From an uncultured Acetatifactor sp. (GTDB lineage: Bacteria > Bacillota > Clostridia > Lachnospirales > Lachnospiraceae): a stretch of DNA of 64,000 nucleotides. The notes beneath the pieces were generated by a model. It saw only the letters and a program-made list of their open reading frames with translations. It did no database searches and was not told the DNA's origin. A program made the translations under genes and the position numbers. Every line of letters starts with the position of its first letter. Positions within the stretch are counted from its first letter, which is position 1. Shown piece after piece: positions 15,761 to 23,408 of the stretch. The stretch lies in contig CAJUCE010000021.1 of the NCBI GenBank assembly GCA_910584865.1, forward strand, positions 1 through 64,000. Reading direction: 5' to 3'.

Positions 15761-16972
15761 ATGAACGATGAAAAAGAAAAAGTAAGCCTTTCTATATTGA
15801 AAGATGCCGTAAATTGCGGTATAATAAATATAGACAGTGTGCTTGATACGCTTATGTCAACAAAAAGAGAACAGATAATGAAGATGCATACTTACGCGAT
15901 TACTCCGCCAGCAAAAGAGGGCGGACGCTGGCAGACATGCTACAAGGATGCATCTGGCAAAAGGAAGAATATCAAAGCACAGACAAAGGAAGAGTTGTTG
16001 GATAAGCTGATTCCAATATACCTTTCCGACTCGCACCTTGACAATTTAACATTCTACGGACTCTATGAAGAATGGCTGGAATACAAAGTCACTGTCACCA
16101 ATAGCCCTAACACCATAAAGCGGCATAAAGAACACTACCGTAAATATTTTGAGCCGTCTGTTCTGCACAACATGAAAGTCAAAAAGATTGATGAACTTCT
16201 GCTGGAAAGGGAATGCAATCGGATTGTAAGGGAATTCAATCTGCCCCGGAAAGAGTGGTGCAATGCAAAAGGTATTTTAAACGGCATGTATGCATATGCC
16301 GTCAGAAAAAAGTACCTTACAGACAATCCCATGGATAAAGTGCAGATTCTGGTAAAATATCGCCAGGTAGTGAAGAAGACCGGAAAGACGGAAACGTATA
16401 ATACCAAAGAATTAGCGGACATGAACGAATTCCTTGAACGCATGTATGAAGAAACGCTGGACTCTTCTTATCTCGCAGTAAAGATAAATTTCCTTTTAGG
16501 CTTGCGCGTAGGGGAACTTGTCGCGGTTAAATGGGATGACTGGGTAAAAGAAGCTAATCAGCTTCATATAGTTCGTGAAGAAATCAAAGACCAGACAGAA
16601 AACAGTATTTCAGTTGTAGAACACACCAAAACGAACCGTGACCGCTTTGTCGTATTGATTCCGAAAGCGATTGAAATATTACAGCGGATAGAGAGACAAG
16701 GGGATTACATTTTCATGCGGAATGGGGAAAGAATTACCGCCAGACGGATTGCAACTATCCTCAGACAATTCGCACGATATGAGGGAATGCCTATTAAGTC
16801 AAGCCATAAGATGCGAAAAACTTATGCCAGCAACTTAAATTCTTGCGGAGTACCCCTTGACTGTATCCGGGAAATGATGGGGCACAATAACCTAAATACA
16901 ACTCTCGGATACATCTACAATCCTTTGACGGGAGAGCAGACCTATGACCTCATAACAAAAGCGTTACAGTAG
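15761..16972 (+). CDS. Tyrosine-type site-specific integrase of the element
   Basis: 403 aa. The N-terminal ~110 residues are an AP2-like arm-binding domain (GRWQTCYKDASGKRKNIKAQT), then a SAM-like core-binding domain, then the catalytic domain. The catalytic set is complete: Arg in GLRVGEL (about 249), HKMR (His about 349, Arg about 352), His in MGHNNLNTT (about 375) and Tyr nine residues later (about 384). It ends 91 nt before attR in the tRNA-Ala gene, the usual place. It would join attP to the tRNA 3' end and, with a directionality factor, excise the element. ATG follows AAAGGCGG. Confidence 0.93.
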   Translation: MNDEKEKVSLSILKDAVNCGIINIDSVLDTLMSTKREQIMKMHTYAITPPAKEGGRWQTCYKDASGKRKNIKAQTKEELLDKLIPIYLSDSHLDNLTFYGLYEEWLEYKVTVTNSPNTIKRHKEHYRKYFEPSVLHNMKVKKIDELLLERECNRIVREFNLPRKEWCNAKGILNGMYAYAVRKKYLTDNPMDKVQILVKYRQVVKKTGKTETYNTKELADMNEFLERMYEETLDSSYLAVKINFLLGLRVGELVAVKWDDWVKEANQLHIVREEIKDQTENSISVVEHTKTNRDRFVVLIPKAIEILQRIERQGDYIFMRNGERITARRIATILRQFARYEGMPIKSSHKMRKTYASNLNSCGVPLDCIREMMGHNNLNTTLGYIYNPLTGEQTYDLITKALQ

Positions 16973-16982
16973 AAAAAGGTAC

Positions 16983-17000
16983 TGTCTACAGCTGTCTACA
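16983..17000 (+). promoter_or_regulatory. Putative integrase arm-type sites, right end
   Basis: Two direct TGTCTACA copies (16983-16990 and 16993-17000) between integrase stop and attR, matching the pair at the left end in sequence and orientation. Confidence 0.6.
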
Positions 17001-17013
17001 GATTCTTAGACAC

Positions 17014-17050
17014 ATAAAAAAGTCGGAATCCCACATTCCATGGGATTCCG
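17014..17050 (-). terminator. Terminator for tRNA-Ala supplied by the element
   Basis: Perfect 10-bp stem CGGAATCCCA (17024-17033) / TGGGATTCCG (17041-17050). On the minus strand it is followed by ACTTTTTTATG, 15 nt past the tRNA 3' end. It lies inside the element and replaces the ancestral terminator now at 9280-9327. Confidence 0.75.
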
Positions 17051-17062
17051 CACTATCTTAAA

Positions 17063-17087
17063 CTATGGAGCATACGGGATTCGAACC
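17063..17087. repeat. attR, right attachment site inside the tRNA-Ala 3' end
   Basis: 25-bp repeat identical to 9336-9360. It covers the T-arm and acceptor 3' strand of tRNA-Ala plus three flanking bases. Confidence 0.9.
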
Positions 17088-17138
17088 CGTGACCTCCACA
17101 CTGCCAGTGTGGCACGCTCCCAACTGCGCTAATGCCCC
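17066..17138 (-). tRNA. tRNA-Ala (anticodon GGC)
   Basis: 73 nt. Acceptor GGGGCAT / ATGCTCC with discriminator A, D-stem GCGC/GCGT, anticodon stem CCACA/TGTGG with loop CTGGCAG (anticodon GGC), and T-arm ACGGG-TTCGAAT-CCCGT. CCA is not encoded. It is the integration target of the 7.7-kb element. Confidence 0.95.
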
Positions 17139-17181
17139 CTGAGGATCAATTGTATAATTACTGCCTCAACAATATGGTTTT

Positions 17182-17209
17182 ATTATATCACATTTTTCAA
17201 AAAAAGCAA
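17182..17209 (-). promoter_or_regulatory. Promoter of tRNA-Ala
   Basis: On the minus strand: -35 TTGCTT (17209-17204), 16-bp spacer, -10 TATAAT (17187-17182), 43 nt before the tRNA 5' end. Confidence 0.65.
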
Positions 17210-17218
17210 TAAAAAATT

Positions 17219-19984
17219 TTATAATAAGAAAACGTCCACAATTTTCCTCAGTTTTGTCCGCAAGCCGCCCCGGCTGAAACGTTCCGTGGCTATGGAAAGA
17301 TAACGGAACAGGGATTCTGCCGCAAAGGCAAAAACTACCATGAGCAGGATGCAGATTTCGGACATGGCACTCATGGCAAAAAGCTGCCCGAGAAAAATCC
17401 CGAAGAAAAGCAGGCCGAAGAGATTCAGTGACAGAATGCCCCATTTGATGCGGTTAAGGGGAACGCTGATTTTTCCCAGGATCATGAAGCCAACCACCGC
17501 CAGAAGCATGGTGGAAGCGGTAGCTACATCCTCTTTTGGCAGGGAAAATGCCTGACCGCAGACTACCAAAGCGCCTACCGCAAGAACATCTGTCAGTCCT
17601 GCCGGGAAGGCACGCAGAAGTACATTGCGGATAAAATGCCCTTCTATGCGGTTTTTGTTTGGCTCCAGGGCAAGCAGAAAGCCGGGGACGCCGATGGTGA
17701 ACATACTGACCAGCGATATCTGGGAGGGCTCCAGGGGATAGGTGATGGCCAGTACCGCGGAGAACATCGCCAGTAACAGGGAAAATATATTTTTTACCAG
17801 AAATAAACTTGCAGAGCGTTGAATATTGTTCACCACCCGCCGTCCCTCCCAGACCACATTGGGCATATGGGCGAAATCAGAGTCCAGTAGAACGACCTGG
17901 GCTGCCTGGGTTGCGGCTTCACTGCCGGATGCCATGGCCACACTGCAGTCGGCATCTTTCATGGCCAGGATGTCGTTGACCCCGTCACCGGTCATGGCTA
18001 CGGTGTGCCCGGCCTTCTGAAGGGTTTTTATCAGAAGCTGCTTTTGTTTCGGTGTTACCCGGCCGAAGACCGTGTATTCTTTGACGGCTGTCTCCAGAGC
18101 CGGTTCCGTGGGCAGAGTTCCCGCATCCACGAACCGTTCTGCTCCCTCTATTCCGGCTCGCCGCGCCACTTCGGAGACCGTTTCCGGATTGTCTCCGGAG
18201 ATGACTTTTACCTGGACGCCCTGTTCCTTAAAGTAGGAGAAGGTTTCAGCAGCGTTTTCACGGATGGGATTGGTGAGGATAATGCATCCGAGAGGGCGTA
18301 CTTTTCCGGGAAGCTTGTCCGTGAGGGTTCCTGGAATGACCTCCTCCGGGACATGTGACATAGTCGTCAGATTCTCGGATGCCGGTTGGCTCTTCCCGCT
18401 TATGGGGATTTGGCTGTCACAGAGAGCTTTCGTATATAGTGTGGGATTCCGGGTTTTGGCGGAGGTTTCGCATTTTCCCAAAATTAATACCCGATAGCCT
18501 TTTTTCAAGTAGGGCGCGATTTTGCCGGCCGCGGAGGAGTAGTCATCCCGTAGCACGAATTCCGGGGCGCCCAGCACATATTCTCCGTCTGCGAACAGCA
18601 CGGCACTGTATTTTCTGGAGGAAGAAAAGGGCAGCGTGGACAGCAGGGAGCGGACAGGGCGGGCTTTCCGGTTATCCGAAGAGACACTTTCTTTCGTCCG
18701 TTTATTTTCCGGACAGGCATTTGCGGTGTCGGAAAGGGCTGCAGTGTAGGCCCTTATGGCTTTCATAGTGGCGTTGTTATCCTGTATGGCGGCTGCATAA
18801 TCAGCAAGAAGTAGATCCAGTTCCTCCGTTCCCAGGTTTTCATCCCAAGGCAAAACTTCTGTTACCTGCATTCCGGGTTCCGTGATGGTTCCGGTTTTAT
18901 CCACACACAGCACATCTACACGGGCCAGGGCTTCTATGCTCTTCATGTCGTGGAGCAGGACTTTTTTCCCTGCCAGGCGGATCGTGCTCAAAGCCAGGGC
19001 CGCAGTGGTCAGCAGATACAGTCCCTCGGGAATCATGCCAATGATGGCCGCTATCATGGATACAATGCTTGTACGGATGCTTTCTCCATTGACAAAGTAG
19101 GCCTGGGAAAACAACACGGCGCCTACCGGAATGATCAGAATGCCTACCCATTTCACCAGTTGGTTAATGGAACGAACCATCTCCGATTGCTCGCCGCTTC
19201 CCAGGGTCTTAGCCTGGGCAGTGAGTTTTGAAATATAAGATGCTTCTCCCACGCGTTCCAATTTCGCATAACATTGCCCGGACACTACAAAGCTTCCGGA
19301 GAGAAGAGAATTGCCGGGTTCTTTTTGGATTTCATCAGCTTCTCCGGTGAGCAGGGATTCGTTTACAGAGATGTTTCCCTGCAGCACTTTGGCATCCGCA
19401 CAGATTTGGTCTCCGGCGGCCAGAAGCACTACGTCGTCCTGTACAAGTTCTTCCGACGGGATCCGGGACTGTATATGATCGCGGATCACTACCGCATGGG
19501 GAGTATTCAGCATATTCATTTTGTCCAAGACTGCCTTGGCCCGGAGTTCCTGCAGGATACCGATGACCGTATTTATGATGACTACCGGAAGAAAGGTCAG
19601 GTTTCGGAAGGAGCCTACCAGGCAGAGAAGCACCGCCAGAATCAGGAAGATCAGGTTAAAATAGGTAAAAACGTTTGATTTTATGATCTGGGAGGTGGTT
19701 TTGTCGGTAGTAATGTTTGTACGGTTCGTAAGGCCGTTTTCAATTCGCTGTGCTACTTGTGCTGTTGTAAGACCGGATGTATTTTCACGGTTTGTCCGGG
19801 CAGGATCCGTTTCGGCTGTGTCACCTGTGGGGAACTGGTGAGCAGCAGGTTTTGGGTCTGCCGCCGTGTTTTCGGAAGTTTGGTTGTCTGTTCTGTCTGT
19901 GTTGTTTTTGCGTATTTTCTTTCTCATGCTGTCAATGCTGTTGTTTTCCAGTAAATCCCTTTCTTTTATTTTATGCGACAGCAT
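17219..19984 (-). CDS. CtpE-like cation-transporting P-type ATPase
   Basis: About 921 aa. Phosphorylation motif VLCVDKTGTITEPG, hinge MTGDGVNDILAMKDADCSVAM, TGEA-type motif LLTGEADEIQKEPG, and hydrophobic segments near residues 120-165, 290-350 and six or so after 690. The N-terminal words GLTTAQVAQRIENGLTN and SNVFTYFNLIFLI match the CtpE subfamily, which includes mycobacterial calcium importers, so calcium is the best guess for the ion. The first ~90 residues are polar and non-conserved. The start is uncertain: GTG at 20017, ATG at 19984 and ATG at 19927 are all in frame and none has a good ribosome site. It ends within the tRNA-Ala promoter region. Confidence 0.87.
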   Translation of the reverse strand: MLSHKIKERDLLENNSIDSMRKKIRKNNTDRTDNQTSENTAADPKPAAHQFPTGDTAETDPARTNRENTSGLTTAQVAQRIENGLTNRTNITTDKTTSQIIKSNVFTYFNLIFLILAVLLCLVGSFRNLTFLPVVIINTVIGILQELRAKAVLDKMNMLNTPHAVVIRDHIQSRIPSEELVQDDVVLLAAGDQICADAKVLQGNISVNESLLTGEADEIQKEPGNSLLSGSFVVSGQCYAKLERVGEASYISKLTAQAKTLGSGEQSEMVRSINQLVKWVGILIIPVGAVLFSQAYFVNGESIRTSIVSMIAAIIGMIPEGLYLLTTAALALSTIRLAGKKVLLHDMKSIEALARVDVLCVDKTGTITEPGMQVTEVLPWDENLGTEELDLLLADYAAAIQDNNATMKAIRAYTAALSDTANACPENKRTKESVSSDNRKARPVRSLLSTLPFSSSRKYSAVLFADGEYVLGAPEFVLRDDYSSAAGKIAPYLKKGYRVLILGKCETSAKTRNPTLYTKALCDSQIPISGKSQPASENLTTMSHVPEEVIPGTLTDKLPGKVRPLGCIILTNPIRENAAETFSYFKEQGVQVKVISGDNPETVSEVARRAGIEGAERFVDAGTLPTEPALETAVKEYTVFGRVTPKQKQLLIKTLQKAGHTVAMTGDGVNDILAMKDADCSVAMASGSEAATQAAQVVLLDSDFAHMPNVVWEGRRVVNNIQRSASLFLVKNIFSLLLAMFSAVLAITYPLEPSQISLVSMFTIGVPGFLLALEPNKNRIEGHFIRNVLLRAFPAGLTDVLAVGALVVCGQAFSLPKEDVATASTMLLAVVGFMILGKISVPLNRIKWGILSLNLFGLLFFGIFLGQLFAMSAMSEICILLMVVFAFAAESLFRYLSIATERFSRGGLRTKLRKIVDVFLL

Positions 19985-20080
19985 ATCATTTTTTTCTAAA
20001 AATATTGTAGTGCACAATCTTAAAATTTTTTAAAGAATTTGATTAAACTGACTATTTTTGCGTTGTAAAGAAAATGACAC

Positions 20081-20109
20081 TTGCTGTTATTGGTACAAAC
20101 GATTACAAT
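20081..20109 (+). promoter_or_regulatory. Promoter of the rhamnogalacturonan operon
   Basis: -35 TTGCTG (20081-20086), 17-bp spacer, -10 TACAAT (20104-20109), about 109 nt ahead of the GH105 gene. Confidence 0.55.
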
Positions 20110-20217
20110 GAAAATAATGCAGAAATTCGTTTTGGCGCCTGATGCAGGGAAATGCGGCGCGGAAAACAAACTTTAGGCATATTATAGCCGCCCGGGTGGC
20201 GGGAAATGGAGGGACAT

Positions 20218-21270
20218 ATGCTGAGACTGGAGTATGACAAAAAGCAAATCGAAGAGGTGATTGACAAGATCGTCAGGAAGACCATGAACATGGACTTGAC
20301 TTGGGATTGGCCCTGCGGGGTGGCCTATTACGGCATCAGCGAAGCTTATGAGAAGACGGGGAAAGAGGAGTACCTGAAGCTGCTGCAGGAGCGGGTGGAC
20401 GAGCTTATCGATCTGGGGCTGCCCAGAGTCTGGACGGTCAATGCCTGCGCTATGGGACATTGCCTGATTACTCTCTATGACGCTACGGGAGACAGGAAGT
20501 ATTATGATATCCTTATGAGCAAAATTGCCTACCTATCCAACGATGCGCTCCGTTTTGCGGATCATGTGCTGCAGCATACGGTGTCCGCTAACAATGATTT
20601 CCCGGAGCAGGCATGGTGTGACACCCTGTTTATGGCAGCATTTCTGTTGCTGCGGGTGGGCGTTATGAACAAGGACGAGGATATGATCAACGATGCATTG
20701 AATCAATATTACTGGCATATCAAATATCTGCAGAATTCCAGCAGCGGGTTTTACTATCATGGCTATGACAATATCGCAGGTGATCATATGTCCGGCATTT
20801 ACTGGGGCAGGGCCAATGCGTGGGCAGCGTTTACCATGTCGCAGGTGGGCGGAATTCTTCCGGAATGCTATCTGTATCCGAAATATATGGATGTGGCAGG
20901 TTCCCTGAATGAGCAGCTGGCGGCGCTGAAGACCGTGCAGACGGAAAACGGATTGTGGAGGACCGTTCTGGATGACCCGGATTCCTATGAGGAGATTTCC
21001 GCATCCGCCGGGATCGCGGCTTCCATGCTGACCAGGGGGAATCCGCTGCATTCCAAGTATATCAATAAGTCCATTAAAGGACTGCTGGACAATGTGAGCG
21101 AGGACGGCAAGGTGATGAATGTGTCTGCAGGGACGGCGGTGATGCGGGATAAGGAAGGCTACAGAGGTATCTCCAAGGACTGGATTCAGGGATGGGGCCA
21201 GGGGCTCGCGCTGGCATTTTTCTCTACGCTGTTGGTCTCCGATACCATAGAGAAGGATGGTGCGCTCTGA
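20218..21270 (+). CDS. GH105 unsaturated rhamnogalacturonyl hydrolase (YteR-like)
   Basis: 350 aa with no signal peptide, hence cytoplasmic. It removes the unsaturated galacturonate left at the non-reducing end of rhamnogalacturonan oligosaccharides by lyases. Family words: DLTWDWPCGVAYYGISEAYE, FPEQAWCDTLFMAAFLL (the catalytic Asp is in WCDTLFM), SGIYWGRANAWAAFTMSQV and GISKDWIQGWGQGLAL. Start ATG 20218 follows GGAGGGACAT. ATG 20206 is in frame but contains that ribosome site. It is the first gene of an operon with a rhamnogalacturonan-type acetylesterase and a GH112 phosphorylase. Confidence 0.9.
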   Translation: MLRLEYDKKQIEEVIDKIVRKTMNMDLTWDWPCGVAYYGISEAYEKTGKEEYLKLLQERVDELIDLGLPRVWTVNACAMGHCLITLYDATGDRKYYDILMSKIAYLSNDALRFADHVLQHTVSANNDFPEQAWCDTLFMAAFLLLRVGVMNKDEDMINDALNQYYWHIKYLQNSSSGFYYHGYDNIAGDHMSGIYWGRANAWAAFTMSQVGGILPECYLYPKYMDVAGSLNEQLAALKTVQTENGLWRTVLDDPDSYEEISASAGIAASMLTRGNPLHSKYINKSIKGLLDNVSEDGKVMNVSAGTAVMRDKEGYRGISKDWIQGWGQGLALAFFSTLLVSDTIEKDGAL

Positions 21271-21271
21271 T

Positions 21272-23326
21272 ATGTTTAAAAGAAAATATGTATTCGGAGG
21301 GTTCCCGGGAGGAGATCCGCAGAGAGCTGAGGGTGTCCGGCGTGGGGAGGCGCATCCGGCGGGGGATGATGAAGGTGCCCGGTGTAGGGAGACGCTTTCC
21401 ATGGCGGAGGATGTTCAGCATGAATTAAGCGGTGTTCGGAATGATGAAGAGTCGCAGGGAGCCAAGAGCGCCCGGAACGGAGAATGCGTACAGGAACCAG
21501 GCAATGCCCGGAAGGAAGGAGCGCCGGAGGTTATCTTGGTCAGGGCTGATGATCTGTACAGCCCGGAGAGAGGCTTTGGCTTTGTGGTGGAAAGGAACCG
21601 GCGGGATCAGGAGAGGCTGCGCCTGCCGGAGCTGAATTCCGCATTTGATACGGTGTACTGGTACCAGGGGGAGGATTTATCCCATGTGGAGGAAGGCGCA
21701 GAGGGGTGCTTTCTGGATTCCGATAGGGAAGTTGCGGCGCTGGAGTCGGCTGGAGGTGAAGCATTTCAGGGGGAGCGCAGAAGGATTCCCCTTTCCTTTA
21801 AAGCGGATGTACCCCATCAGGGCAATTACAGGGTGACGGTGACAATCCGTGCGGCGGAGCCGATGGAGGATGTGCTGATCTTTACGGGGCGCAGGCGGCT
21901 TGGGTACCATGGTGCGATTGGAGCGGGGGAAGATTTTGTCTATACAATGTCCGTAAATGTCTGTGACATCATCCCCCGCGGTCTCACGGAGGTATATGAA
22001 GATAAATCGTTGGATATCACAGTCCTGGCCAGGCGTCCCGGATTCAGCCAGGTAGTAGTGGAGGAGCTGGAGTGCCCTACGCTGTTTATCGCCGGGGATT
22101 CTACGGTGACAGACCAGAGTGCAGAGTATCCTTACGCGTCTGGGACCAGCTATTCGGGTTGGGGGCAGATGATTTCGGGATATCTGGATGGGCATATAGC
22201 CGTTTCCAATCATGCCCATTCCGGGTTGACTACTGCCAGTTTCCGGGAGGAAGGGCATTATGGAATAGTGGAAAAATATATTCGTCCAGGCGATTTTCTG
22301 CTGATTCAGTTTGCCCATAATGACCAGAAGTTGGAGAGCCTGAAGGCGGAGGAGGGGTATAGGGCCAATCTATTGCGCTATATCCGGGAATGCAGGGAGA
22401 GGGGCGCCTTTCCCATACTGGTGACGCCGCTTGCCAGAAATACCTGGAAGGGCAATGACGGCAGCTACAATGACCTGCTGGAGGAATACGCCGCTGTCTG
22501 TATCCGTGTGGGAGAGCAGGAAAACGTACCTGTGGCAGATTTGCACCGGCGCAGTATGGATTTTATCGTAAAAACGGGATTGGAAGCTTCCAAATCCTAC
22601 TTTTTCCCGGGCGACTACACCCATAGCAACGACTATGGCGCGTATTTTATGGCGGGGATGGTAGCGGATGAGATTGTCAGGGTGTGCAGGAAACGGGAGG
22701 ATGATGAATATCGCTTCCTGGCCAGGTGCATTACGGGAGGATTTGGGGAATGGCCTGTGCCGGATCGGATCGTGCCGTTAAACAAGCCCGAAAAGTATGG
22801 AAATATGGTGAATCCGGAGGACGTGCCGGTTCTTTCCGATATAGAGAATCTGTCGGAGCCCACGGACAGGGTGTCGGCGCTGGATATGGTGATCCGAACT
22901 GCCAGGTTTTTCCCCACAAATGTGTATAATGATATGTTCACCGATGTGGTGGGGCATGAGTGGTATGCGGGAACGGTGGAATGCGCTTACCAAAACGGCA
23001 TGATCGATCCGGGGATGGTGGAGGACGGGAAGTTTTGCCCGCTGCGCCCGGTGACTTTGGAGGAGTTTCTGGTTTTTGCCGTGAACGGATATAAGAGCCG
23101 CAGGAAGCTGCCGGATTATGGCACGGAGGCTGTAGCAGGTGAGGGCATTAAGGGGAAAGAGGCGGGAAGTTTTTGTGTCTATGACGGGAAGTGCAGAGAA
23201 TTTGCCCGGCCTTATGTGCGGGCGGCCTGCGGACTGGGATGGATTCCCTGTGACGGCAGCGCAGAGCCGGGCAGGGTACTTACCAGGGGCGAGGCTGTGG
23301 AGCTTTGCAGGAAACTGGGGCTTTGA
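21272..23326 (+). CDS. SGNH rhamnogalacturonan acetylesterase-like enzyme with C-terminal SLH repeats
   Basis: 684 aa from ATG 21272 (ATG 21257 is in frame). The esterase part has block I LFIAGDSTVTDQS (catalytic Ser), block III IQFAHNDQK and block V GDYTHSNDYGAY (Asp/His), the set of rhamnogalacturonan acetylesterases. A beta-rich region (residues ~90-260) precedes it. The last ~160 residues carry two S-layer-homology units (MFTDVVGHEWYAGTVECAYQ..., then FARPYVRAACGLGWIP...). No signal peptide is visible, although SLH domains normally act outside the cell. The first ~85 residues are charged, non-conserved and odd in composition, so the true start may differ or the 5' end may be altered. It removes acetyl groups from pectin oligosaccharides. 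Confidence 0.8.
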   Translation: MFKRKYVFGGFPGGDPQRAEGVRRGEAHPAGDDEGARCRETLSMAEDVQHELSGVRNDEESQGAKSARNGECVQEPGNARKEGAPEVILVRADDLYSPERGFGFVVERNRRDQERLRLPELNSAFDTVYWYQGEDLSHVEEGAEGCFLDSDREVAALESAGGEAFQGERRRIPLSFKADVPHQGNYRVTVTIRAAEPMEDVLIFTGRRRLGYHGAIGAGEDFVYTMSVNVCDIIPRGLTEVYEDKSLDITVLARRPGFSQVVVEELECPTLFIAGDSTVTDQSAEYPYASGTSYSGWGQMISGYLDGHIAVSNHAHSGLTTASFREEGHYGIVEKYIRPGDFLLIQFAHNDQKLESLKAEEGYRANLLRYIRECRERGAFPILVTPLARNTWKGNDGSYNDLLEEYAAVCIRVGEQENVPVADLHRRSMDFIVKTGLEASKSYFFPGDYTHSNDYGAYFMAGMVADEIVRVCRKREDDEYRFLARCITGGFGEWPVPDRIVPLNKPEKYGNMVNPEDVPVLSDIENLSEPTDRVSALDMVIRTARFFPTNVYNDMFTDVVGHEWYAGTVECAYQNGMIDPGMVEDGKFCPLRPVTLEEFLVFAVNGYKSRRKLPDYGTEAVAGEGIKGKEAGSFCVYDGKCREFARPYVRAACGLGWIPCDGSAEPGRVLTRGEAVELCRKLGL

Positions 23327-23408
23327 GAGCATCGTCTGTCAATGGAGTTTTTGTGTCAAAGGTGGCATGCTACATACGCATTAGGAATAGAAACAGAGGG
23401 AAAAGAAT

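Larger units (their letters stand above)
9336..17087. mobile_element. 7.7-kb integrative mobilizable element in tRNA-Ala(GGC)
   Basis: It is bounded by 25-bp direct repeats (9336-9360 and 17063-17087), identical to the 3' end of the tRNA-Ala gene, which stays intact at the right end. Contents in order: XRE repressor, small protein, second XRE repressor, DUF5348-like protein, a gene-poor kilobase rich in inverted repeats, HTH protein, DUF961-like small protein, TcpA/FtsK-type ATPase, MobT/Rep_trans relaxase, a tiny protein and tyrosine integrase next to attR. It has coupling ATPase and relaxase but no type IV secretion genes, so it probably moves with help from a conjugative element. By eye it is more AT-rich than the flanks. 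Confidence 0.88.

Noticed and set aside
9336..17087. Prophage interpretation of the tRNA-Ala insertion
   Set aside because: No capsid, tail, terminase or lysis genes; relaxase plus TcpA-like ATPase indicate a mobilizable element.
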